DNA from: UBA11524 sp964383815
Lineage (GTDB): Bacteria > Bacillota > Clostridia > Christensenellales > Aristaeellaceae
Length of the DNA: 18,267 nt
Direction of reading: 5' to 3'
NCBI GenBank assembly: GCA_964383815.1
Contig: CAYLIC010000039.1
Span: forward strand, 1 to 18,267
Part shown: piece after piece, positions 1 through 7,066 of the stretch
How the letters are laid out: each line of letters begins with the position of its first letter
Numbering within the stretch: the stretch's first letter is position 1
Position numbers and translations under genes: made by a program
Notes under the pieces: generated by a model
Databases searched by the model: none
Told to the model about the DNA's origin: nothing
What the model saw: the letters and a program-made list of their open reading frames with translations, nothing else

Positions 1-13
1 GGGACGAAGTCCC
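1..13. repeat. Edge fragment of the tandem-hairpin repeat family
   Basis: A perfect 5-bp hairpin, GGGAC with loop GAA and GTCCC, sits one base past the stop codon of the deacetylase gene. Read on the minus strand it is AAGGGAC, TTC, GTCCC. That resembles the last hairpin of the two larger arrays in this window (AAGGGAT, TTC, ATCCC). The window ends here, so I cannot tell whether this is an isolated terminator stem or the first unit of a third array. Confidence 0.45.
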
Positions 14-14
14 T

Positions 15-842
15 TTACAGGGTGATGGTTTCGCCGGGCTGGATGGCGATGGCCTGGCCCTGATGACCAATCCAAATGGGGATGTCCGTGGGGTTGTGAA
101 TGGTGTTGCCGTCGGCGGAGCATTCCAGCTGCTGGTAGGCCAGGTGATACTTGCAAATCTCGATGTTGGTGGCGTACCAAATGTCCTCGCGTCCGCCCAT
201 TTTCTCGGCAAAGGCCTCAATCACGTTCCAGTTGTTGTTGGCCTCAAACTCATAGGCATGGCCCCACAGGTAGAACATTTTGGCGCAGAAGCTTGCCTCA
301 TCCGCCAGGAAACGATCAGCCAGGGGCATGAGCTGGGGGTCGTTGTGATGGCAGGTGGCGGCAAGGCGCAGCCAGTCCTGTGGCATGGAAAAATCGTGGG
401 TGGAGTGAACAGTGCGGCTGTACAGGATGCCGCAGGCCCGCAGGGTGTCCACCACCCGGTCGTTATAGGTGCCGAAGGGGTAGGCCATGCCGCGGATGAT
501 GCCGCCAAAATCCCGCTCCAGGTTTTCCCTGTCCTTCATAACCTCGCGGATGATCTGGTCGGTGGAGCATTCGGTGAGGGAGGCGTGGGTCAGGCAGTGG
601 ACGGCAACCTCGTGCTCGGACTCGGCATACAGCATTTTGGCCTGGGACAGGGGCATCCGCCGGTGGATGGTGCCTTCCGGGTACACGGTGCCTTCCGGCG
701 CCCAGCAGCCGGAGTTCAGGTTGAAGGTAGCCTTCAGGCCGTGGAGATTCAGGATGGAAATCAGCTCCGCATCCTGTTCCACACCGTCGTCATAGCTCAG
801 GGTTACGGCCTTCCGCAGGCCGTTGGGAAACAGCATAATCAT
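15..842 (-). CDS. Polysaccharide deacetylase family protein (NodB homology domain)
   Basis: The 275-aa protein is predicted to remove acetyl groups from a polysaccharide or related amide by metal-dependent hydrolysis (carbohydrate esterase 4 family). Visible motifs are TLSYDDG at residues 14-20 (the base and metal Asp pair D18/D19), the metal-binding HxxxH at H82 and H86, and YPFGTY at 121-126. The last 30 residues (NPTDIPIWI to PGETITL) look like a small beta appendix. There is no signal peptide or membrane segment, so it is probably cytoplasmic and its substrate is unknown. The first of two nearby ATGs is chosen because AAAGGA lies 10 bases upstream. The gene follows aroQ on the same strand after 222 bp filled by a hairpin array, so read-through transcription is possible; I found no convincing promoter of its own. 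Confidence 0.88.
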   Translation of the reverse strand: MIMLFPNGLRKAVTLSYDDGVEQDAELISILNLHGLKATFNLNSGCWAPEGTVYPEGTIHRRMPLSQAKMLYAESEHEVAVHCLTHASLTECSTDQIIREVMKDRENLERDFGGIIRGMAYPFGTYNDRVVDTLRACGILYSRTVHSTHDFSMPQDWLRLAATCHHNDPQLMPLADRFLADEASFCAKMFYLWGHAYEFEANNNWNVIEAFAEKMGGREDIWYATNIEICKYHLAYQQLECSADGNTIHNPTDIPIWIGHQGQAIAIQPGETITL

Positions 843-864
843 CGTTCATACTTCCTTTCATGTG

Positions 865-1036
865 CCAAAGGGCGCTGCCCTCTGGACTCCTGGCAGAGGC
901 TCTGCCTCTGCACTCCGCTTAAGGGCGCTGCCCTTAAGAATCCTGCTTAAGGGATTTCATCCCTTAAGAATCCCGGTTTTGGGTGTGCTGCGTGCGTCTG
1001 CCTAGCTGGGGTCATGACGCACGGAGGGTGCGCTGC
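865..1036 (+). repeat. Tandem-hairpin element, copy 1
   Basis: Four hairpins follow one another. They are 865-885 (CCAAAGGGC, loop GCT, one unpaired A at 868), 893-911 (GCAGAGGC, loop TCT), 918-938 (CTTAAGGGC, loop GCT) and 946-968 (CTTAAGGGAT, loop TTC). All loops are three bases, and the linkers are ACTCCTG, ACTCCG and AATCCTG. The block ends AATCCCGG, TTTT, GGGTGTGC. It is followed by a long-range pair CGTGCGTC (991-998) with GACGCACG (1016-1023) and a small hairpin CGCAC/GTGCG (1018-1032). The element fills the gap between aroQ and the deacetylase gene, and its first hairpin lies just upstream of the deacetylase ribosome binding site. Copy 2 at 15272-15447 has the same order of parts. Function is unknown. 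Confidence 0.85.
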
Positions 1037-1065
1037 ATATTACATCACGCAGTATGTTTATGTTT

Positions 1066-1503
1066 TTACTGCGCTTCCCTTGCCAGCGCCTGCAGGGCCA
1101 TCAGGTAGCCATCAAAGCCAAAGCCGACAATCTGCCCGCGGCAGGCGGCGGCGGTGACGGATTTGTGCCGGAACTCCTCCCGGGCGTGGATGTTGCTCAT
1201 GTGCACCTCAATGACCGGCATGGGCACGGAGGCAATGGCATCGTGTAGGGCAACAGACGTGTGGGTGTAGCCGCCTGGGTTGAACACGGCGCCGTCCAGG
1301 CCATCGAAGTAGGCCTGTTGCAGGGCGTCGATCAGCGCGCCCTCGTGGTTGGACTGGACAAACCGCACCTGCACGCCCAGCCTGTCCGCCTCCTGCTGAA
1401 TCATGGCGGTCAGGTCGCTAAAGGTTTTGGTGCCGTAGACGGATTTCTCCCGCAGGCCTGTCAGGTTGATGTTGGGCCCGTTGAGTATCAGGAAATGCTT
1501 CAT
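1066..1503 (-). CDS. aroQ: 3-dehydroquinate dehydratase, type II
   Basis: The 145-aa enzyme dehydrates 3-dehydroquinate to 3-dehydroshikimate in the cytoplasmic shikimate pathway. Length and motifs are typical of type II enzymes: LNGPNINLTG at 7-16, the catalytic tyrosine in SVYGT (Y23), QSNHEG at 50-55, NPGGYTHTS at 75-83 with N75 and H81, and the catalytic His in EVHMSN (H101). An upstream in-frame ATG at 1563 is rejected because it lies inside aroE and gives a non-family leader. The chosen ATG overlaps the aroE stop as ATGA and has GGAGGAG inside the aroE 3' end, so the two are probably translationally coupled. It acts one step before AroE. No classical terminator follows; a CGCAGTA/TACTGCG inverted repeat (1048-1073) spans the stop codon. 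Confidence 0.95.
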   Translation of the reverse strand: MKHFLILNGPNINLTGLREKSVYGTKTFSDLTAMIQQEADRLGVQVRFVQSNHEGALIDALQQAYFDGLDGAVFNPGGYTHTSVALHDAIASVPMPVIEVHMSNIHAREEFRHKSVTAAACRGQIVGFGFDGYLMALQALAREAQ

Positions 1504-2282
1504 AGCTTCAGCTCCTCCATCAGGGTTTGGGTCAGGCCGGCGGGCATGGGCCGGGCCTGCCACAGGCTTTCGGCCTCCACGGCCTGGTCAATCAGCATAT
1601 ACAGGCCGGTGCAGGCGGGCACGCCAGCGGCCTTGGCGGCGGCGGTCAGCATGGTTTCCGGCGGGTTGTAGATCACATCCGCCACGCCTGTGGCCCGGGA
1701 CAGCACCTGGGGCAGCAGGCTGGTGTCAATGGGGCAGGGGTCGGGCTGATAGAGCATGCCTGCCGGGGTGGTGTTCACCAGCACGCCGGAGAACTCCCGG
1801 GCAAGCTGGGCGTAGCCAATCTGCCCCGGGCCCGGGTGTCGGGAAACCACCGTAACCCGGCTGGCACCCATGCGCATCAGCGCGGCGCAGGCTGTGTGGC
1901 TGGTGCCGCCGCCGCCCAGCACATAACAGGGCTGGTCTGCCGGGTCAATGCCCCAGTGGCGCAGCATGGCGGCAAACCCCAAAACATCCGTGTTGTAGCC
2001 GCGGATGGTGCCGTCCGTCACCACGGTGTTCACTGCGCCAATGGCCCTGGCGCCCGGGTCAATGGCCTCCAGCAGAGGCATAACTTCCTGTTTATAGGGG
2101 ATGGTTACGTTAAAGCCGTCCAGCTCCTGCATCAGGCGGCGGATGGTGGGCGCAAAATCCGCCCGGGGAATCTCAATCAGCCGATAGTCCGCCTCCAACC
2201 CCAGGTGACGGAAAATGGCCTGGTGAATGGGCACGGACAGGCTGTGGCCCAGCTTTTCGCCCACCAGGGCGTAGTGCTTCAT
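1500..2282 (-). CDS. aroE: Shikimate dehydrogenase
   Basis: The 260-aa enzyme reduces 3-dehydroshikimate to shikimate with NADPH. The N-terminal substrate domain shows LGHSLSVPIH (11-20, shikimate-binding serines), FNVTIPYK with catalytic Lys64, and GAVNTVV and GYNTD with Asp99. The C-terminal nucleotide domain starts with the glycine-rich GGGGTSHTA near residues 123-131. The ATG at 2282 is chosen over an earlier in-frame ATG (2315) because GGAGGT lies 7 bases upstream of it and the family starts at this point. It is separated by 46 bp from the pyruvyl transferase-like gene upstream and overlaps aroQ by 4 bases downstream, so AroQ and AroE, consecutive steps, are made from one message. Confidence 0.95.
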   Translation of the reverse strand: MKHYALVGEKLGHSLSVPIHQAIFRHLGLEADYRLIEIPRADFAPTIRRLMQELDGFNVTIPYKQEVMPLLEAIDPGARAIGAVNTVVTDGTIRGYNTDVLGFAAMLRHWGIDPADQPCYVLGGGGTSHTACAALMRMGASRVTVVSRHPGPGQIGYAQLAREFSGVLVNTTPAGMLYQPDPCPIDTSLLPQVLSRATGVADVIYNPPETMLTAAAKAAGVPACTGLYMLIDQAVEAESLWQARPMPAGLTQTLMEELKL

Positions 2283-2328
2283 TGGCTGCACCTCCGTTTT
2301 GTTTACGATCATCACCCTTTGTTCAGGC

Positions 2329-3576
2329 TTACTTCGCTTCGCTTTCGGGCCAGCCCAGCAGGCGCAGCTGCTCCATGGCCTGGGCGTGCCAGTCCTCGGG
2401 GGTCAGGGTGCCGCGCTTCATTTTCAGCCACACGCCCGGGCGCTGGTGCAGGGGGTAGCTGTGCAGCAGCTTTCGCCGGGCGGCCTTTTGCAGGGCCAGG
2501 CGCACCTCCGGCTCGTTCAGCATGGCGGAAAGGACGCTCTTGGCGCTGTCCTCCCGGAGGATGAAGGTGAACTTCTCGTGCAGGGCGGACAGCTGCTGCT
2601 GCTCCAGGGTGTGAATCTTTCCGGCGCTGCTCATGGCCAGCTGCCGCAGGCGCTGCATGCGCCAGGCCTGGGCAGCATCCTCCGGGATGATGGGCAGCGG
2701 CAGGCTTTCCGCCCGGGTGAGGCCCTCTGCCACGGCCTGGCGCAGCTTGTCCTGCCAGGCCTCCAGGCCCATGGGGTTGCTCCAGGGTTCGGGCAGGCCG
2801 GTCTGCTGCAGCTGGCGGATGAACGCCTCCACAGGCTGGGTGCGCACCATTTCATCCAAGGGCGCAAAGCGGGTGATGTCCTCATAATCGCTGTTGTACA
2901 GCAGCAGCACCGGGGTGCCCATGGCCAGGCAGGCCATGGCGCAGTGTAGCCGCCTGGTGATGACAAAGCGGGCGCCGGCGTACATCCGCAGCATTTGCTT
3001 CACGTTGTTCATGCGGGTGGTGAAATCGCCGGAGGGGTTGTCCAGCTGGTGGGTCAGCTCCTGCACGGTGGCGCCGGCGGCATAGGTGCGCAGGGTTTCC
3101 ACGGCCTCCCGGGGCACATCCACACAGCAGATGTAGGCCTGGGTGCGCACGCTGGGCCGCTGAAGGGTCAGCGTGAGGCAGCCGGTGAGCTGGTGGGGTA
3201 TGCCGGTGCGCTCCAGCAGCCGGGCGGTGCGGGCATCCCGGCAGCCAATGGGTGCGCAGCCGTCCAGGTAGCGCTTGCCTGCACCCTCCAGCCGGGTGAA
3301 GGGCACGCCCCACACGTCCTCCTTGGACAGGTGCACGCCCATGTACACCGGGGCGATGCGCCCATCCGGCAGCCAGTGGGAGCTTTCCCGCAGGATACTG
3401 CCGGACAAAAGCGTCACCACCCTGTCGCCCAGGGGCAGGTCGTTCAGGGGTGCATCCAGGCAATCGGCATCCAGCACCCTGTCCACCCGGGGAAGGAGCT
3501 GCATGGCGGCATAGGCCCGCAGGTCATCGCCCAGGTTGGTGGAATGGGGTTGCCAGGCTATGGCGTAATGAATCAT
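2329..3576 (-). CDS. Polysaccharide pyruvyl transferase family protein
   Basis: The 415-aa protein belongs by sequence pattern to the family that transfers pyruvate from phosphoenolpyruvate to sugars (CsaB/WcaK/ExoV-like), although members vary in chemistry. Recognisable parts are the N-terminal NLGDDLRAYA (14-23), the mid-protein GCRDARTARLLERTGI (111-126), and the C-lobe block RLHCAMACLAMGTPVLLL (209-226), which is the most conserved stretch. About 150 residues of mostly helical, charged sequence follow and may be specific to this subgroup. No signal peptide is seen. The ATG at 3576 has AAGGAG about 6 bases upstream, and the gene starts 10 bp after the carboxypeptidase stop, so the two are co-transcribed. 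Modification of a wall or capsule polymer is a reasonable inference; the acceptor is unknown. Confidence 0.82.
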   Translation of the reverse strand: MIHYAIAWQPHSTNLGDDLRAYAAMQLLPRVDRVLDADCLDAPLNDLPLGDRVVTLLSGSILRESSHWLPDGRIAPVYMGVHLSKEDVWGVPFTRLEGAGKRYLDGCAPIGCRDARTARLLERTGIPHQLTGCLTLTLQRPSVRTQAYICCVDVPREAVETLRTYAAGATVQELTHQLDNPSGDFTTRMNNVKQMLRMYAGARFVITRRLHCAMACLAMGTPVLLLYNSDYEDITRFAPLDEMVRTQPVEAFIRQLQQTGLPEPWSNPMGLEAWQDKLRQAVAEGLTRAESLPLPIIPEDAAQAWRMQRLRQLAMSSAGKIHTLEQQQLSALHEKFTFILREDSAKSVLSAMLNEPEVRLALQKAARRKLLHSYPLHQRPGVWLKMKRGTLTPEDWHAQAMEQLRLLGWPESEAK

Positions 3577-3586
3577 AGCGCTCTCC

Positions 3587-4660
3587 TTACTTGCTGCCGT
3601 ACCTGGCAATGTATTCCTCCAGGCACAGGTTCTGCTGCTGCATGGGGATGGAATGCTCCGTGCCCACATAGCGGATGTGCCACGGCTCAGCAAGGATGCC
3701 GGTAATGTCCTCCTTGTCCGCCGTATAGCGGAGGATGAAGCCATACTGCCAGCAGTTTTCCTCCAGCCAGGCGGCCTGCTCCGTGCCCTTGAAGGCCACG
3801 CCGGGCACGGTGATGTCAAAGGCCAGGCCGGTGTGATGCTCGCTGTAGCCGGGCTCCATCACGGTGAGCCTGGTGGCGCTGATGGCCTCTGCCCGGCTCA
3901 GGCCGTTCTGGCTGATGTAGCTGTCCACCTGCTCATCAAACAGCTGCTGCTGGTAGGCCTCGCTGCGGTAGGCAGCGCTGACCTGCCACACGGTAATGCC
4001 CTGGTTGCTGGCGGCGCGGAGCATGGTCATCAGGGCGTCCACTGTCGTGCGCTCGGCCTGGGTGCCCTCATACTTGATTTTCACCAGCCCGGTGCCGCAA
4101 TAGGCGGACATGTCCACCAAATCCTGCGGCTGATAGCCGCCGGGCATGGGGTTGTCCCGGTTGACCAGCATGGGCATGCCATCGCTGCGCACCCAGGCGG
4201 GTATAACATCCGGCACAGGGGTAGGCTCCCGGGTGGGTGCATCCGTGGGCCTGGGGATAGCGCTGGCGGCATAGAGGGCGGCCTTGGTGCCTTCGCCCAC
4301 AATGCCGTCCACCTCCAGGCCGTTCACCCGCTGGAAGGCCATCACCGCTGTTTTGGTTCCCTGGCCAAACTGCCCGTCCACCGCGGTGGTGTAGTAGCCT
4401 AATTCCTGCAGGCGGGTCTGCAGCTGCCATACCTCCTCGCCCTGGGAGCCGCTGCGCAACACCGGCGGGGCGGTTGCAGCGTCCGGGTTCAGGGTAACCT
4501 GCATCATGTTTCGCGCCGGTGGTGTGGGCGTGGGCGTGGTGCGTGCCTCCTCCGCCGTCAGCTTCACCAGCCCGGCTACGCGAATGCCCAGCACCACGGC
4601 GGCAATGGCGATCAGCGCCAGAAAGCTCAGGCCCAGGGCACGCTTTGCATCGTTCTTCAT
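3587..4660 (-). CDS. D-alanyl-D-alanine carboxypeptidase, VanY family, with peptidoglycan-binding domain
   Basis: The 357-aa protein should trim the terminal D-Ala from peptidoglycan stem peptides outside the membrane. Order of parts: an N-terminal membrane anchor (about 10-31), a Thr/Pro-rich linker (41-50), a PG_binding_1 domain (about 68-131, with VDGQFGQGTKTAVMAFQ), a second Pro-rich linker, then a zinc carboxypeptidase domain. The zinc signature SEHHTGLAFD places H275 and D282, and EPWH gives E325 as base and H328 as third ligand. All are intact. The ATG is fixed by an in-frame stop two codons upstream; only a weak GAGG lies 13 bases before it. A strong promoter at 4695-4723 precedes it, making it the first gene of the run that continues into the pyruvyl transferase-like gene, aroE and aroQ. 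It is not evidence for vancomycin resistance: no vanR, vanS, vanH, vanA or vanX is present. Confidence 0.92.
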   Translation of the reverse strand: MKNDAKRALGLSFLALIAIAAVVLGIRVAGLVKLTAEEARTTPTPTPPARNMMQVTLNPDAATAPPVLRSGSQGEEVWQLQTRLQELGYYTTAVDGQFGQGTKTAVMAFQRVNGLEVDGIVGEGTKAALYAASAIPRPTDAPTREPTPVPDVIPAWVRSDGMPMLVNRDNPMPGGYQPQDLVDMSAYCGTGLVKIKYEGTQAERTTVDALMTMLRAASNQGITVWQVSAAYRSEAYQQQLFDEQVDSYISQNGLSRAEAISATRLTVMEPGYSEHHTGLAFDITVPGVAFKGTEQAAWLEENCWQYGFILRYTADKEDITGILAEPWHIRYVGTEHSIPMQQQNLCLEEYIARYGSK

Positions 4661-4694
4661 ACGTCAATCAAAACCTCGCGTTGATGTCGCTACC

Positions 4695-4723
4695 AGTATA
4701 CGACAGGTTTGGCTGAAAGGCAA
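4695..4723 (-). promoter_or_regulatory. SigA-type promoter for the vanY-like to aroQ run
   Basis: On the minus strand TTGCCT (4718-4723) and TATACT (4695-4700) are separated by exactly 17 bases. The start point would be near 4688, giving a leader of about 28 bases before the carboxypeptidase ATG. The promoter lies directly after the terminator of the preceding NSS transporter gene, which supports an independent transcript. Confidence 0.8.
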
Positions 4724-4725
4724 GC

Positions 4726-4751
4726 AAAAAGGCGGAAGCAACGCTCCCGCC
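4726..4751 (-). terminator. Intrinsic terminator of the NSS transporter gene
   Basis: On the minus strand GGCGGGAGC pairs with GCTTCCGCC (9 bp, one G-T pair) around a GTT loop and is followed by TTTTT. It starts 10 bases after the transporter stop codon. Confidence 0.9.
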
Positions 4752-4760
4752 ATGGATGTT

Positions 4761-6116
4761 TTACAACAGACCCTGAATGAGAATGATGAGGATCAGCACC
4801 GGCATGATGAAGCGCAAATAGGTTTTCATCCACTTGCCCCGGGGCAGGCGCAGGCCGTTGCCCGTGTTGGCTTCATCCATATACTTGTCGTATCCCCAGC
4901 CCCACTTGGTAACGCAGAAGAGCAGGTATACCAGCGCGCCACAGGGCAGGAGAATGTTGCTGACAACAAAGTCCTCCATGTCCAGGATGTTCTTGCCGTT
5001 GATGGATACGCTGCTCCACAGGTTGTAGCCCAGCACGCAGGGAATGCTGGTGACAAGCACCACAAGCAGGTTGATCACAGTGGCCTTTTTCCGGCTCCAG
5101 CCGAAATTGTCCATGCAGTTTGCCATCAGGTTTTCAAAAACGGCAATCACCGTGGTGAAGCTGGCAAAGGTCATGAACAGGAAAAACAGCGCACCCCAGA
5201 TGCGCCCGCCGGGCATGTGGGCAAACACGTTGGGCAGCGTTTGGAAAATCAGCGGCGGGCCGCCGTTCACGTCCACGTTGTAGGCAGAGCAGGCGGGGAA
5301 GATAATCATGCCTGCCATCAGCGCCACAAAGGTGTCCAGGGCGCAGATGCGCACGCTTTCGCCAGCCAGGGTCTGCTCCCGGCTCATGTAGCTGCCGAAA
5401 ATCTCCATGGAGCCAATGCCAATGCTCAGCGTGAAGAAGGATTGGTTCATGGCGGCGGTAATCACGGTGCCAAGGCCGGCCTCACTGGCCCGGGCAAAGT
5501 CCGGCAGGAGGTAGAAGCGGATGCCCTCGCCGCCGCCGGGCAGCAGGATGCTGTTCACTGCCAGCACCACAATCAGCACCAGCAGGGCGCTCATCATCCA
5601 CTTGGAAATGCGCTCCAGGCCCTTTTGCAGGCCAAAGCTGCACACCAGGAAGCCCAGCACCACAATGATCCCCATCCACACAAGCATTTCACCGGGGTTG
5701 GCCTGCATGGCAAGGAAAACGCCGTTAACGGCCTCAGTGGTCTGCATGCCCTCAAAGGCGCCGCCAACAAACTTGGCAAAGTATCCCAGCATCCAGCCGG
5801 AAACGGTGGTGTAGTACATCATCAGCAGCAGGCAGCCAATGGCGCTGACCCAGCCGTGAAGGTACCACTTGCTGCCAGGCTTCAGGCTCTTGAAGGCCTG
5901 CACCGAGGTGGAACGCCCGGCCCGGCCCACAGCCAGCTCCATGGTCAAAACGGGCACACCCATGATGAGCAGGAACAACAGGTAGAACAGCACAAACACG
6001 CCGCCGCCGTTTGCGCCTGCAACGTAGGGAAAGCGCCACACGTTGCCAATGCCTATGGCACAGCCCGCGCTGACAAGAATGAATCCCAGCCGGGAGCCAA
6101 AGCTCTCTCTTTTCAT
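4761..6116 (-). CDS. Sodium-dependent transporter, NSS (SNF) family
   Basis: The 451-aa membrane protein is a Na+-coupled symporter of the LeuT/neurotransmitter fold, usually importing amino acids or related amines; the substrate cannot be read from the sequence. The hallmark GNVWRFPY is at 24-31 in TM1, preceded by SRLGFILVSAGCAIGIG. NGGGVFVLFYLLFLL, the NQSFFTLSIGIGSMEIFGSYM stretch of the TM6 region and the FENLMANCMDNFGWSRKKA loop also fit. The length is that of bacterial members with 11-12 helices. The ATG at 6116 has GGAGG 7 bases upstream; longer in-frame starts run through the promoter and into the divergent gene and are rejected. It has its own promoter (6151-6179) and terminator (4726-4751), so it is probably monocistronic. 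Confidence 0.93.
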   Translation of the reverse strand: MKRESFGSRLGFILVSAGCAIGIGNVWRFPYVAGANGGGVFVLFYLLFLLIMGVPVLTMELAVGRAGRSTSVQAFKSLKPGSKWYLHGWVSAIGCLLLMMYYTTVSGWMLGYFAKFVGGAFEGMQTTEAVNGVFLAMQANPGEMLVWMGIIVVLGFLVCSFGLQKGLERISKWMMSALLVLIVVLAVNSILLPGGGEGIRFYLLPDFARASEAGLGTVITAAMNQSFFTLSIGIGSMEIFGSYMSREQTLAGESVRICALDTFVALMAGMIIFPACSAYNVDVNGGPPLIFQTLPNVFAHMPGGRIWGALFFLFMTFASFTTVIAVFENLMANCMDNFGWSRKKATVINLLVVLVTSIPCVLGYNLWSSVSINGKNILDMEDFVVSNILLPCGALVYLLFCVTKWGWGYDKYMDEANTGNGLRLPRGKWMKTYLRFIMPVLILIILIQGLL

Positions 6117-6150
6117 ACCGCATCCTCCAATTTTGGCAATGTTTATGCCT

Positions 6151-6179
6151 ATTTTACCATCATTGCGCAGAAGATGCAA
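6151..6179 (-). promoter_or_regulatory. Promoter of the NSS transporter gene
   Basis: TTGCAT (6174-6179) and TAAAAT (6151-6156) on the minus strand are 17 bases apart, and a TG one base before the -10 gives an extended -10. The leader would be about 28 bases. It diverges from the exonuclease promoter about 40 bp away. Confidence 0.82.
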
Positions 6180-6216
6180 CAAAAAATACTTGGGGGTGGG
6201 CGAAAAGCAGTGTTTG

Positions 6217-6225
6217 TGGTATAAT
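6217..6225 (+). promoter_or_regulatory. Extended -10 promoter of the exonuclease III gene
   Basis: A perfect TATAAT at 6220-6225 is preceded by TGG, giving the extended -10 form. No good -35 is visible at 16-18 bases. The start point near 6232 would leave a very short leader that begins almost at GGAGGT (6234-6239). Confidence 0.7.
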
Positions 6226-6245
6226 TTCCTGCAGGAGGTGCGGGA

Positions 6246-6995
6246 ATGAAGTTCATCTCGTGGAATGTGAATGGCCTTCGGGCCGTGATGGGCAAAGGCT
6301 TTATGGATGCCTTCGCCACGCTGGATGCAGATGTGTTCTGCCTGCAGGAAACCAAGCTGCAACAGGGGCAGATTGCACTGGATTTGCCCGGCTATCACCA
6401 ATACTGGAACTACGCGGAGAAAAAGGGTTACTCCGGCACAGCCATCTTCACCAGGCAGGAGCCGAAAGGCGTCCGCTATGGCCTGGGTGTGGAGGAGCAC
6501 GACCATGAGGGACGGGTCATCACCCTGGACATGGGGGATTATTACCTCATCACGGTTTACACGCCCAATGCCCAGCGGGAGCTGACCCGCCTGGCCTACC
6601 GCATGCGGTGGGAGGAGGCCTTCCTGGCCTATCTGCAAGGCCTGGACAAGCCCGTGGTGTTCTGTGGCGACCTGAATGTGGCCCACAGGCCCATCGACCT
6701 GAAAAACCCCGGGACCAACGAGGGCAGTGCCGGTTTCACCCCCCAGGAGCGGGAAAAGATGGACCTGCTGCTGTCCCACGGCTATGTGGACACCTTCCGC
6801 TATTTTCACCCGGAGGAAACCGGCGCGTACTCCTGGTGGAGCTACATGTTTCACGCCCGGGAGCGGAACACCGGCTGGCGGATTGACTACTTCATCGTGT
6901 CCGAATGCCTGAAGGACAGGCTGGAGAGCGCCTGCATTCACCCGGAAATCTTCGGCTCCGACCACTGCCCGGTGGAATTGGTGCTGAAGGCTTGA
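6246..6995 (+). CDS. xth: Exodeoxyribonuclease III / AP endonuclease (ExoA type)
   Basis: The 249-aa enzyme cleaves DNA 5' to abasic sites and has 3'-5' exonuclease activity in base excision repair. All active-site blocks of the exonuclease III family are present: WNVNGLRA (6-13), QETK with metal ligand E35, YTPN with Y105, GDLNVAH with D142 and N144, WRIDYF with D214, and GSDHCPV with D239 and H240. The length is standard. GGAGGT lies 6 bases before the ATG. It is transcribed divergently from the NSS transporter, and its TGA overlaps the -35 element of the next gene. No terminator separates them, so some read-through into the DUF4867 gene is likely. The exoA symbol is equally used for this group. 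Confidence 0.95.
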   Translation: MKFISWNVNGLRAVMGKGFMDAFATLDADVFCLQETKLQQGQIALDLPGYHQYWNYAEKKGYSGTAIFTRQEPKGVRYGLGVEEHDHEGRVITLDMGDYYLITVYTPNAQRELTRLAYRMRWEEAFLAYLQGLDKPVVFCGDLNVAHRPIDLKNPGTNEGSAGFTPQEREKMDLLLSHGYVDTFRYFHPEETGAYSWWSYMFHARERNTGWRIDYFIVSECLKDRLESACIHPEIFGSDHCPVELVLKA

Positions 6996-7020
6996 CGGAT
7001 GCGCCCAGGTGGCGTAAACT
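6992..7020 (+). promoter_or_regulatory. Promoter of the DUF4867 gene
   Basis: TTGACG (6992-6997) and TAAACT (7015-7020) are separated by 17 bases. The -35 overlaps the stop codon of the exonuclease gene. The leader of about 40 bases contains a hairpin, GCCGC with loop CTGT and GCGGC (7032-7045), upstream of the ribosome binding site. Confidence 0.75.
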
Positions 7021-7066
7021 AATGACAAACAGCCGCCTGTGCGGCAAATGAAAGGACGATACACAT

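Noticed and set aside
865..968. CRISPR array
   Set aside because: Units are palindromic with variable arms and linkers of 6-7 bases; there are no constant repeats with unique spacers of 30 bases or more and no cas genes.
823..1005. 60-codon plus-strand frame across the hairpin array (repetitive Pro/Leu/Arg peptide)
   Set aside because: Its coding look comes from the hairpin repeats; there is no ribosome site, and the array is better explained as structured non-coding DNA.
1048..1073. CGCAGTA/TACTGCG inverted repeat over the aroQ stop as a terminator
   Set aside because: The 12-base loop and absence of a T run on the minus strand after the stem do not make a standard intrinsic terminator.
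3587..4660. Vancomycin-resistance role for the VanY-type gene
   Set aside because: No van regulatory or ligase genes accompany it; such carboxypeptidases are common housekeeping wall enzymes in Firmicutes.
4506..6224. Long open frame of about 570 codons on the plus strand opposite the NSS transporter
   Set aside because: It is His/Gln/Ala-rich, has no family features or ribosome site, and mirrors a clear transporter gene; long antisense frames are expected in GC-rich DNA.
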